Below, one piece after another: positions 53,983 through 62,316 of a stretch of 64,000 nucleotides of DNA. A program made the position numbers and the translations under genes. Where the stretch lies: NCBI GenBank assembly GCA_015207365.1, contig JADEXA010000008.1, positions 62,001-126,000 of the forward strand, given 5' to 3'. The notes under the pieces are model-generated. The model was not told the origin of the DNA and made no database searches. It worked only from the letters and a program-made list of their open reading frames with translations. Within the stretch, counting starts at the first letter, position 1. Every line of letters starts with the position of its first letter. This DNA comes from Vacuolonema iberomarrocanum LEGE 07170. Its GTDB lineage: Bacteria > Cyanobacteriota > Cyanobacteriia > Elainellales > Elainellaceae.

Positions 53983-55812
53983 ATGAGGACTTTCGAAGAG
54001 AATTCTTCGAAAGAAGAGTTTCAGCTTTTTAGGTGCGATCGCGTGAGTCCTCGCCGTCCCTCCAAAAAATCAGATGCAGCGGCCTCTTCATCCCCATCCT
54101 CTGCCGAGCCGGTAGGGGAACATCTTGCTGCCTCTGGCCTTGCGGCTGGCTTGGTTCCCGACGATGCTCTCCAAGTGGGCGACCTGCAAATTACAGCAGA
54201 GTACCTACAAACCGAGTCGGCATTTCTCGATTCTGTCACTATTCAGCTTTATCAGAAGCTCGTAGAGCGCTATGGCGAGGAGCTGGATCAGGAGATTACC
54301 AGCGACACCATCCTCACCAACATCAAAAATATGGCGGAAGCCTGGTTAGCGGAACAGGCGGTTTGGCCGCAACTGGCACAGGATATTCGCTCGAACCTTG
54401 TGATGCGATCGCTCCAGGAAATGGAGCGAGATTTGGGGGATTCGGTTCTTCAATCCCTCGACTGGGAAGCCTTCAACCGCTTGTTGCTGCAATATTTGGG
54501 AAAGGGCGATCGCCAACACTTCAAAACCCGGTTGACCCAACTCGAAGCGTTTCATTCTCAGCGCCTTGCCGAGCAAATCGTGCAGTCCCTCCAATTGGAC
54601 CAGCAACCATTCTCGGCCCTCAAACGGATGCTCAACCTCCATTCTGAGGTGGCTCAACGGATTCCGGTGATGGCAGAGCCCGAACAACCCAGCATCGGGC
54701 CTATTGCCCAAATCCCCAGCGAGTTTCCGGTTGCAACCCAGGAAGATGCCGAGGGTGTGCTGCACTTTTCCGATCGCCAACAGGCTGATCTCTGGGAAAC
54801 AGACATTCGCAACGTCGGCTTTCTGCGCTATCAATCCCGCCACAACCGCAACTTTTTCCTGGAGCATTCCCTCAGTAACCCCAGTGATCTACCCTTTTTG
54901 CCCTGGGAAATGTCAGAGCAATTGCTCCAAAAGTGCGGGCTACAAGCTGCTCAGCTCCATTTTTTACTAACAGCCCATGCCGCCCAGCAACGCCATCCCT
55001 GGCGCGACACGATGCGGCTCGATCTAGATGCCCTGCTCCGTACCCTCAAAACCGATTTTGATCCGCGTATGGGCATGTCGACCCAGCGCAACCAGCTCGC
55101 TAGCCTTGCCTATGCGCTGTCTTGTCTGTTGGTAAAAATTGTCTGGGATCGCTCGCAACCCCACTCATCTGGGCCAGCAGAAACGCCGGTCGGCAAATTG
55201 TGGGACATTCTCATTGAGCCATCGGGAACCCTAGATTGGTCAACGGGGCGCATTGAACAACCCGATTCTGTGCGGCTCATCGTACGACCAGGGCTGTGGA
55301 TTGACAGTCTGGATGAACGAGCCAACAGTCGTATCTTCCCAATCCTCAAGCAGTTTGGGCAGGTAGCTCAGGCATTGCTCAAATACCAGGCGTTTGCCAA
55401 CGAGCTAGCGCTACGGTTACTCGTCTTTTTGATGCTAGATTCGCGCCTTCAGGCAACCGCGCCCCATCCCCATGAGTATGATGTGCGGCAGCTCCTCTCC
55501 ATTTGCTGCGCAGAAGACGAAGCCCCGCTGGATCGACTAAATCTGAGCCGGGCCCAGACGCTCTTTGAAGAGTGGCATCAATTGCTAGAAATCCTTGCCC
55601 ATTTAGGATGGCAACCTCAGGCTCATAGTGGGATCCAGGCACAGACGATCGCCCCCATCGAGTTTTACCGCAGTCCCTATCCTCGCTGGCTTGATCCCAA
55701 CCGTAACATCCGTAAACCCAAGGGTTGGGTGGCAAACTGGCTCGATCAAACCCTGGTGCTGTGTCCGCCCTGGGACGCGATCGCCCCCCTCTCTGCTAGT
55801 AGCCTAACGTGA
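53983..55812 (+). CDS. Uncharacterised 609-aa protein converging on ccmO
   Basis: 609 aa with no recognised domain. It has a Ser/Ala-rich low-complexity N-terminus (residues about 20-50). The rest is soluble and largely helical, with segments such as LYQKLVERYGEELDQEITSD and DWEAFNRLLLQYLGKGDRQH, and a later part rich in Trp and Pro (LPFLPWEMSEQLLQKCGLQA, then RHPWRDTMRLDLDALLRTL). There is no signal peptide or membrane helix. A 10-bp perfect inverted repeat (53990-53999 with 54004-54013) overlaps the first codons, so the true start might be GTG 54043. Stop codons of this gene and ccmO lie 34 bp apart. Confidence 0.7.
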   Translation: MRTFEENSSKEEFQLFRCDRVSPRRPSKKSDAAASSSPSSAEPVGEHLAASGLAAGLVPDDALQVGDLQITAEYLQTESAFLDSVTIQLYQKLVERYGEELDQEITSDTILTNIKNMAEAWLAEQAVWPQLAQDIRSNLVMRSLQEMERDLGDSVLQSLDWEAFNRLLLQYLGKGDRQHFKTRLTQLEAFHSQRLAEQIVQSLQLDQQPFSALKRMLNLHSEVAQRIPVMAEPEQPSIGPIAQIPSEFPVATQEDAEGVLHFSDRQQADLWETDIRNVGFLRYQSRHNRNFFLEHSLSNPSDLPFLPWEMSEQLLQKCGLQAAQLHFLLTAHAAQQRHPWRDTMRLDLDALLRTLKTDFDPRMGMSTQRNQLASLAYALSCLLVKIVWDRSQPHSSGPAETPVGKLWDILIEPSGTLDWSTGRIEQPDSVRLIVRPGLWIDSLDERANSRIFPILKQFGQVAQALLKYQAFANELALRLLVFLMLDSRLQATAPHPHEYDVRQLLSICCAEDEAPLDRLNLSRAQTLFEEWHQLLEILAHLGWQPQAHSGIQAQTIAPIEFYRSPYPRWLDPNRNIRKPKGWVANWLDQTLVLCPPWDAIAPLSASSLT

Positions 55813-55846
55813 GTTCTGGGTGACGGTTTCTTGGCTCAAGATTGCC

Positions 55847-56668
55847 TTAGCGCTCGTCGAGCGGTTCGGGCTGCACCAGTTTTTCTAGGTTAGGCAGCGC
55901 AACAGGCTGCGGCTCCGGTTCGGGCAGAACCTGTACGTCCTGCTTTTCTTCTTCGGCCGGTTTCTCGACAGCAACCTGCTCCCGTTGCTTCAAGTCGATA
56001 GGGAGGGCGATCGCCTGCGGTGTTTCGATCCAGCAGCTCGCCAGCGGCAGCGTATCTTCCAGTTCATCCAATGGCCGAGGAATAACCATGACCGCATGCA
56101 GCTCACCAATGCGCTCGGCTTCATGCATGCCTGCCTCGATCGCCATACCCACATCGGAAACCCGTCCCCGGATCACAGCGGTACATAAGCCATCCCCAAT
56201 GGTTTCGTAGGCCGCTAGATAGACCTCTGCCGACTTCAGCATGGCATCGGCTGCGCCCACCAGAGCCGGGTATCCACGGGTTTCGAGTAAACCCACCGCC
56301 ATTTGCGTGAGGCGACTCTGCCCGCGATCGGAGACATATTGCGCCAGACGACTGCCCACGGGCAACACCATTTCCAAATTGGGTGAAGGGCGCGAAATGA
56401 TCGAGGATGAGACAAACTGGTCAAACTCCTTGGCCGCCTGCTCTCCCATTTCGACGGCGATGCGAATATCTGAAATGCCGCCTCGCACAACAGCAGTACA
56501 GTAGCCACTGCCAATTTTCTCGTAGCCCACCAAGGTCACGCCCGCCGCCTTCAGCATCATATCGGCGGTGCCAATAATGGCCGGAAAACTGCGAGTGGAC
56601 ACCATGCCAATCGCGGCTTCACCAAAATCGGGGCGAGGCTTTTTGGGATAGAGTTGATTTGCTACCAT
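55847..56668 (-). CDS. ccmO: Carboxysome shell protein CcmO (tandem BMC domains)
   Basis: 273 aa. Two bacterial-microcompartment domains form a pseudo-trimeric shell tile. Domain 1 (about 15-105) has STRSFPAIIGTADMMLKAAG and [19 protein letters not shown]; domain 2 (about 120-210) has ETRGYPALVGAADAMLKSAE and AYETIGDGLCTAVIRGRVS. A 60-residue acidic, Pro-rich tail follows (EEEKQDVQVLPEPEPQPVAL). In beta-carboxysomes CcmO links the CcmN/CcmM core to the shell. It overlaps ccmN by 7 bases and is the last gene of the cluster. Confidence 0.95.
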   Translation of the reverse strand: MVANQLYPKKPRPDFGEAAIGMVSTRSFPAIIGTADMMLKAAGVTLVGYEKIGSGYCTAVVRGGISDIRIAVEMGEQAAKEFDQFVSSSIISRPSPNLEMVLPVGSRLAQYVSDRGQSRLTQMAVGLLETRGYPALVGAADAMLKSAEVYLAAYETIGDGLCTAVIRGRVSDVGMAIEAGMHEAERIGELHAVMVIPRPLDELEDTLPLASCWIETPQAIALPIDLKQREQVAVEKPAEEEKQDVQVLPEPEPQPVALPNLEKLVQPEPLDER

Positions 56669-57378
56669 GGCTGACTGTCCTTGCCCTCCTGCGGTGCTAG
56701 GGAATGCGTCTGATCCAAACTCGACCGTGGGGGCGATGTGGCAACCATTGTAAAGTCTCTATGGGGAAACAGCATCGCCATCAATCGATAGTAAGCCTCC
56801 AAACCATAGACGCGCTTCCCGGCGGCTGGCTGAAAGGGTAACGGGCCAAACGCTGAAGGGGAAGCGGAGGCGGAGGACGGATTAGACGATTCTGGAGGAA
56901 TGGCCGCGTGGGAACTGTCAGAAAATGCACCGTTTGTAGGGAAGGTGCTGTCGGAGTTGGCCTCGGAGGAAGGCGATCGCCCATTGCCATGGGGCTCAGC
57001 CATGTCTGCGACTCCGGCAAAATCTAGCGGGTCTTCACCAAAAACACAGGACTCTTGCGGAATCCCTTGTCTAGGCTGAATGGTGGCATTGATCAGGGTA
57101 GACATAGCGCCAACGCAGGCATATTCCCCAATGCTACCATTTCCAACCAAAAGGACGGCAGACCCCAAAATGGCCCCCACCTCAACGACCAAGTCGCCGT
57201 CAAAGGCATGAAGCACCGATCCCGTTCCTACACAAGCTCCAGCTCCAATCGTCAGCGTACAGCCCGGTTCCGCCAGCAACAAGCTCCCGGGGGCGATCGC
57301 CGCACTCGGATCAATCGAGACGTTGCCACTCACTGCATAGTGAGTATTGGGCGTCAAAGAAGGGGGAAGGGAGTGCAT
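56662..57378 (-). CDS. ccmN: Carboxysome assembly protein CcmN
   Basis: 238 aa. The N-terminal part (about 1-130) is a left-handed beta-helix of hexapeptide repeats (SIDPSAAIAPGSLLLAEPG, TLTIGAGACVGTGSVL). A long Ser/Pro-rich linker follows (about 135-200). The conserved encapsulation helix near the C-terminus reads KRVYGLEAYYRLMAMLFPHR and recruits shell proteins. CcmN bridges CcmM-RuBisCO cores to the CcmK/CcmO shell. The stop overlaps the ccmO start, so translation is probably coupled. A hairpin lies in the 328-bp gap between it and ccmM. Confidence 0.93.
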   Translation of the reverse strand: MHSLPPSLTPNTHYAVSGNVSIDPSAAIAPGSLLLAEPGCTLTIGAGACVGTGSVLHAFDGDLVVEVGAILGSAVLLVGNGSIGEYACVGAMSTLINATIQPRQGIPQESCVFGEDPLDFAGVADMAEPHGNGRSPSSEANSDSTFPTNGAFSDSSHAAIPPESSNPSSASASPSAFGPLPFQPAAGKRVYGLEAYYRLMAMLFPHRDFTMVATSPPRSSLDQTHSLAPQEGKDSQPW

Positions 57379-57706
57379 TCGGTTCGCAATTCTTCACAGC
57401 AAGAACAACCCAGTCTGCTTTCTACGAGATACCCATTCGCTCAGAGACCCCTATAGATAATGTGTTAAAACCCTCGCAGCGCGAGGGTTTTAACACATTA
57501 TCTGGTTCTGGCTTTCATAGAATCGGCATGAATAGCTTGCTCAGAACAATGATAAGGCCGGATACCAGCGTCGGTCACGAACAACCACGGTAGACGCACC
57601 AAAGTAAAGAAGAGAGGAATTGCGATCGCCGCAGGTTTTGACCTAGATTTCTGACTCACTAAAACGCGACCATCGCAATCTTACGCTCCACCTTTATCGC
57701 TCGCCA
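57379..57706. other. Gap between ccmM and ccmN
   Basis: 328 bp inside the ccm cluster. Apart from the palindrome at 57455-57503, nothing was recognised. Because all flanking genes read leftwards, the hairpin lies 204 bp downstream of ccmM and 77 bp upstream of ccmN. Confidence 0.6.
57455..57503 (-). terminator. Perfect palindromic hairpin between ccmM and ccmN
   Basis: A 49-bp near-complete palindrome with arms AGATAATGTGTTAAAACCC and GGGTTTTAACACATTATCT plus inner CTCGC/GCGAG pairs. No U tract follows on the minus strand. It could attenuate transcription, stabilise the upstream or downstream mRNA, or be a single-copy palindromic element. Confidence 0.55.
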
Positions 57707-59407
57707 CTAGCCGGGACGCTGAACAATCACCTCGCCGACACGCTGCTTCGACTGGGAATCGACGCCATAGGCTTTGACATAATGGCGACCGTTCTGCCGC
57801 ATGCATTGCTCCAACGACGACAGGACATCGCCTTCCATAAAGCCACAACTCTGCCAAGAACTGGTCTGGAAGCGACGCTTATCGGCATGTTCGGCGGCAA
57901 CCTTGTATCCTTGCGAGGCCCATTGCTGGATCTGCTGAGCGGCATCCGGGGCGATCGCCCCCCCTCCAGCACTGCTCATGGAGCTGCCGCCCGAACTACT
58001 GGGATAGCTGTTGGAGTAAGAAGAGGTCGAGTAAGACGGCGGCGGCGGCGTTGGGCGGCTTCCCCCAGCATTTCCATTAGAGCCATTGGGACGCTGCACA
58101 ATCAGTTCCCCAACCCGCCGCCGGTTTGCCATATCGATGCCAAAGATGCGCACATATTCGCCAGGGTGAGACGCCAGACAACCTTCCAGCGTCGCCATTA
58201 CATCCCGCTCTTGCGTCGATTGAGCCGGGGGACAGCTATGCCAGGAACTGGTCTGGAAGCGCCGAGCATCGGCATGCTCCATGCCAACCCGCAACCCCAT
58301 ACTGAGCCATTGACGCACCTGTTCGACCATAGAGGGGTTGGCACTGCCGCCACCGGAGTAGGCCGGAGGGCTGCTAGGAGCACTGTAGCTAGCGCCACCA
58401 TAGCCAGAGGAGCTGGCGGGCGATCGCCCATTACTGTCTCCAGGCCGTTGCACAATCATTTCCCCAACCCGCTGGCGGTTTTGGGTATCAATGCCAAACA
58501 TCCGCACATATTCACCTGAATGCTCATTCAGGCAGGCATCCAGTGCCGTCAGGGCATCGCCCTCACGGTTGGCCTGGATTGGCGCACAACTGTACCAAGA
58601 ACTGGTTTGGAAACGGCGTTTGTCTGCATGTTCAGTGCCAATGAGGTAGCCCTGAGAAATCAGCTGCCGCACCATATCGACAACGTCCGGGGTTAAGTGA
58701 GTGTTCTGCATATTTGGTTTATAGGTGGAACGACGAGAAGTTTCAGATGAAGAGACCGACGAAGCGGAAGCAGCGACCGTACCGGAAGCGAGGGGACGCG
58801 TCGCCACCGTTTTATAGTTCCCCGAGGCAGGGGAAGCCGAGCGTAGGGCATCGGTGATGCCAACGACTTGCGTAGAAAAATTGACATCTACCGCTTTCAC
58901 ATCCGGTAGACGATCCGCCTGCTGTTGCGTGGTAATGATTGAGCCAGACGGCACAAACTTCCCGGCGGGCACCTCCACATCCTGGATTAGCACATGCATC
59001 ATGACAATGCAGCCTCGACCCACGCGGGCATTGAACACCGTCGAGCGAAAACCAATGAAGCTCTGATCCCCAACATAGGCAGGGCCATGCACCAAGGCCA
59101 GATGTGCCAGCGTCACCTGTTCACCAATCCAAACCGAGTGCGGGGTCTGGTCATCTCCCAGCACTTTGCCCTGGGGCAAGCCATGGATAATGACGCCATT
59201 GTGAACAGTACTGCCTGCCCCCACATGAAACGGGCTACCGTCATCCGCACGAATGGAGCAACCCGGTGCGATGAGCGCAGAGGCTCCCACCGTCACATCT
59301 CCAATCACCTCTGCGAAGGGATGGATCTGTGCGGTGTCGTGAATTCTGGGCTGGGGCAGTCCGCTTTCTGTCGATGCAGCGGAAGCTACCATTCCATGAG
59401 CCACCAT
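57707..59407 (-). CDS. ccmM: Carboxysome scaffold CcmM (gamma-CA-like domain plus three RuBisCO-small-subunit-like domains)
   Basis: 566 aa. The N-terminal gamma-carbonic-anhydrase-like domain (about 20-210) shows left-handed beta-helix repeats and His-bearing segments [11 protein letters not shown] and [15 protein letters not shown]. After a Ser-rich linker come three small-subunit-like domains (about 232-325, 350-440, 475-566), each with EHAD(K/A)RRFQTSSW followed by a Cys, then a second Cys, and ending RVGE(M/L/V)IVQRP. These bind and condense RuBisCO. The paired cysteines of each domain are present. ATG 59407 has AAAGGT upstream. An in-frame ATG at 58711 just before the first repeat could yield an M35-like short form of about 334 aa. 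Confidence 0.95.
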   Translation of the reverse strand: MVAHGMVASAASTESGLPQPRIHDTAQIHPFAEVIGDVTVGASALIAPGCSIRADDGSPFHVGAGSTVHNGVIIHGLPQGKVLGDDQTPHSVWIGEQVTLAHLALVHGPAYVGDQSFIGFRSTVFNARVGRGCIVMMHVLIQDVEVPAGKFVPSGSIITTQQQADRLPDVKAVDVNFSTQVVGITDALRSASPASGNYKTVATRPLASGTVAASASSVSSSETSRRSTYKPNMQNTHLTPDVVDMVRQLISQGYLIGTEHADKRRFQTSSWYSCAPIQANREGDALTALDACLNEHSGEYVRMFGIDTQNRQRVGEMIVQRPGDSNGRSPASSSGYGGASYSAPSSPPAYSGGGSANPSMVEQVRQWLSMGLRVGMEHADARRFQTSSWHSCPPAQSTQERDVMATLEGCLASHPGEYVRIFGIDMANRRRVGELIVQRPNGSNGNAGGSRPTPPPPSYSTSSYSNSYPSSSGGSSMSSAGGGAIAPDAAQQIQQWASQGYKVAAEHADKRRFQTSSWQSCGFMEGDVLSSLEQCMRQNGRHYVKAYGVDSQSKQRVGEVIVQRPG

Positions 59408-60130
59408 TTGACTACCTTTCTCCTGTTGTGATTCAGGACGACTCAATTGCGTTCCAACACGACTTCTCTAACGGCTGAATCTAAGTGTTTGGCGATCAAT
59501 AAAGACCAAGCTGTAGAAATCAACATGAAATCTGATGGGTTGAGCAAAAATTATGAACTCGAAACGAAATTTCTGGGCTGATGTTGCGCCTGCCTCAAGC
59601 CATCCCTGTCCAGAAATACCAACAAGAAGGTTGCAAACCTCCTCTGCAAAAAGCCATGACCTGCAAGCAACACGATCGCCATAACAATGAAAGATCGATA
59701 TCAGATAACAAAGAAACGCCAGAACCCGAAACATGATGATTTCTTTTTGCAAATTTCCCATTGGGAAACTGTGCCTTTCTCACGTTTCTCTCACATTATC
59801 TTGGCTGCTTTTTGGCAATACCTACAGACAGTTTTGGCTCAGATCCGTCAGCATACTCGCTCACAAATCCAGCATGAAGGAGAAGCCGGAATGAATCAAC
59901 TATTTGTCAGATTTCTCTATCTGGACAACCTCAGCCTTAGCAGGTCAAGGCATTCTATCCATCCAAACCTTCTCGTGTTGATTCCCCCGCTGGGAGAGGA
60001 AGGCAGAGATACATTGTGATCTGAAAGGAGCGATCGCCCACCTTCAAACCTCAAGCACCCAACCATCCACATCCCGCATCCTAACCAGTGAGAGTCTTAT
60101 CTGCGTGGAGTCCCTATCTGCATCACTGAC
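59408..60130. other. Gap between ccmL and ccmM
   Basis: 723 bp within the ccm cluster, with no supportable gene. It contains a small inverted repeat, TTTCCCA-T-TGGGAAA (59754-59768), and a HIP1 site. A plus-strand frame at 59687-60019 lacks homology and a ribosome-binding site. The gap probably provides a separate promoter for ccmM. Confidence 0.6.
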
Positions 60131-60433
60131 CTATCGATCTTGCTCCCGCTTGCTATAAAGCAAGTGGTTGTTAAAGCTAACCGTGTCAATAATGCCAATC
60201 ACCAAGGCATCCAGCGGACGCTTCTCCCATCCAGGATTCTGGCGAGCAGCACTGCCACGGCTGACCAGTACCCACTCATCGAGTCCAGCCCCAACACTGT
60301 CAGCCGCGACTTCAAACTCTGGAAGGGGGTCGCCCTGCTCGTCTACAAATTGCAACAGCAGAAACTTGACCCCCTGAAGACTCGGCTCCTTCTGGGTACT
60401 AACGATGGTTCCACATACTCTGGCAATCTGCAT
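60131..60433 (-). CDS. ccmL: Carboxysome vertex protein CcmL
   Basis: 100 aa. A pentameric (EutN/CcmL-type) protein that caps the icosahedral vertices. The start MQIARVCGTIVSTQKEPSLQ, then GVKFLLLQFVD, AADSVGAGLDEWVLVSRGSA and DALVIGIIDTV is fully typical, as is the length. Its ATG follows the ccmK stop by 2 bases, so the two are co-translated. Confidence 0.97.
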   Translation of the reverse strand: MQIARVCGTIVSTQKEPSLQGVKFLLLQFVDEQGDPLPEFEVAADSVGAGLDEWVLVSRGSAARQNPGWEKRPLDALVIGIIDTVSFNNHLLYSKREQDR

Positions 60434-60435
60434 TA

Positions 60436-60777
60436 CTACGGTCTGTTAACGGGACGGATGCCACTCACGCTTTCGCGGAACGCTTCAACCGCCTCAGTGT
60501 AGCGAATCGGCAGCACATACTCTAGGTTCTCGTGAGGACGTGCAATGATGTGGGTGGAAAGCACTTGACCACCGTTCACACGCTTCACGTTTTCAATCCC
60601 AGCGGCAACGGAAGCTTGAACTTCCGAAACATCGCCCCGAACAATAACCGTGACTCGACCAGAGCCAATTTTCTCGTAGCCAACCAGCGTTACACGGGCG
60701 GCCTTTACCATTGCGTCAGCTGCTTCAACCACAGCGGGGAAGCCTAGCGTTTCTACCATGCCAACTGCAATTGCCAT
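60436..60777 (-). CDS. ccmK: Carboxysome shell hexamer protein CcmK
   Basis: 113 aa, a single BMC domain. [20 protein letters not shown] begins the protein; the pore-loop motif [20 protein letters not shown] forms the hexamer pore. The C-terminal tail ([20 protein letters not shown]) is longer than in the shortest CcmK2 proteins, so CcmK1 versus CcmK2 is not settled. It is first in the cluster; many beta-cyanobacteria carry a second ccmK next to it, absent here. GGAAGGG lies upstream of the ATG. Confidence 0.96.
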   Translation of the reverse strand: MAIAVGMVETLGFPAVVEAADAMVKAARVTLVGYEKIGSGRVTVIVRGDVSEVQASVAAGIENVKRVNGGQVLSTHIIARPHENLEYVLPIRYTEAVEAFRESVSGIRPVNRP

Positions 60778-62316
60778 CGTTTTTTCCCTTCCAGTAAATA
60801 TTCAGTGGTAACGTAAATCAAACCCAAGGCAATACGGCCAGGACGATGCGATAGCGAATGTATCTTACCCCTGTATGGTGGTTCAGCTAAGCCTTTGACC
60901 CACGGTCTATAACCCTCTGACACCGGACTGTTCACGCACGAAACACTTGATTTAGATATTTATTCAGCCATAAAAATATCCTGGAGAATCTGTAAAAAAC
61001 GGATCCCCGCTCAAAGTGATAAAGCTGAATAACACCTTAGAACTGGCATCACAATTTCCCTACAAGGGAAACTTGTAATCTGCCAAGGTTTGTCCATGTG
61101 CGATAAAGGACCGAAACAGAGTGATAGACTCGGCGGTCTGCTTAAGAACTGGCAACCACGAAAATCCGTATCGTTGTAGTTCCCAATCGACAGAATACAG
61201 GTCAGCGAACCGCTTTTGCAACATAACCCAAAGTAATTGTTTTTATACCTGATATAAACGGGGTTTATATCAAGAGACTTACTGAGCCGGGTTACGGATC
61301 GGCTGTCCTCAACTGACGATCGATCGCTCTCAATAGCTCCGGATGTAGAAGCCAAAGCAGAACGTCTAATGATGATGCGACTTCTAATGCCTCCTTGTAT
61401 AGCTTGAATCGGTCGAATCTAAGGATTGAAAAGCAATCCGACCAACGTCAATTCTAAGTAGAAAGTGTGTCGGTTTTATCAATACATTTGAAGAGTTCTG
61501 AAAGCTTAAACTATCGCAATTAAATTATTTCAAAACATAACCAAATATATGTTTTTTGTAGAAAAGGAGAAGGAGTTCACTCATCTCATAAATTAGCTCA
61601 CTCTCTTTTTCTAACGAGAGTCTATCCAAACAATACTCTCTTTAACTTGATGAAAGAGGCTGATTCATAGTGTTTGAGAAAATCGATTATCTAAAAGAGC
61701 AAACCCAATAAAGCGCATTCAGGGAAAAGGATGTTTACGAAAGTTATTACAAATCAACAGTGGTAAACCTATATTAATCATAGTAAATTAATTCTATTAT
61801 CAAGATTGGAGTTGATTTGTATCGGACGTTTCCGGCGATTTTGAGTTTGAAGATTGAGTCGCTCTAGTGTCGCTAGTCTGTTTGTCTCACAGAATTACGC
61901 TTCATATTCACAGGCAACGGTATCGCATCCAGAAATCGTGAGGGGAGGTCGTAGCGGGATAGCGATCGCCCTATCAGTTTATCTATGGTAGTGCTGCTTA
62001 TAGGCGCAAAGTTTCTATGGATTAAGGACGCGCATTTGGGCGTAATGGTGAATTTTTTATGAGTCTTGGATGGCGATCTCCGTTTTGCAGGGAGACTGGA
62101 AAACAACATCGAGAGCACCCTTGGCAGCAGAAACAAACCAGGCCGCATGAATGGCGCGTTGAGTACAGGGTTCATCTTCATGGTTTTGCGATCGCCATCA
62201 GCATCAGCCGAGGGTACGATCGTGGATTGGCCAACCGCGTCTGGTCTAGGCTGCTGGGCTCAAGCCCATTCGCTGGAATCAAATCGTTGAAATCAAACGC
62301 GTAAGGATCCGTTCGC
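60778..62316. other. 1.5-kb divergent intergenic region, ccmK / ndhF
   Basis: A long, partly AT-rich non-coding block (A/T-richest at about 61380-61870) between two CO2-concentrating gene sets. It should hold both promoters and regulatory sites. It includes a 9-bp perfect inverted repeat at 61251-61271. Short frames at 62059-62304 on both strands have no recognisable product. Confidence 0.6.
61251..61271. promoter_or_regulatory. Perfect inverted repeat in the ccm/ndhF regulatory region
   Basis: GATATAAAC (61251-61259), 3-base spacer, GTTTATATC (61263-61271). Its symmetry and location suit a dimeric regulator. LysR-type CcmR/NdhR and CmpR regulate such genes in other cyanobacteria, but whether this is their site is inference. 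Confidence 0.35.

Noticed and set aside
59687..60019. Possible gene in the ccmL-ccmM gap, opposite strand
   Set aside because: No known domain, no convincing ribosome-binding site, and composition like non-coding DNA; treated as a gap.
60436..60777. A second ccmK copy or rbcLXS next to ccmK
   Set aside because: The 1.5 kb upstream contains no BMC-like or RuBisCO-like coding sequence, and the downstream side ends in the convergent 609-aa gene.
62059..62304. Overlapping short frames just before ndhF, on both strands
   Set aside because: Several overlapping frames are open with no recognisable protein in any of them; none has a supported start.
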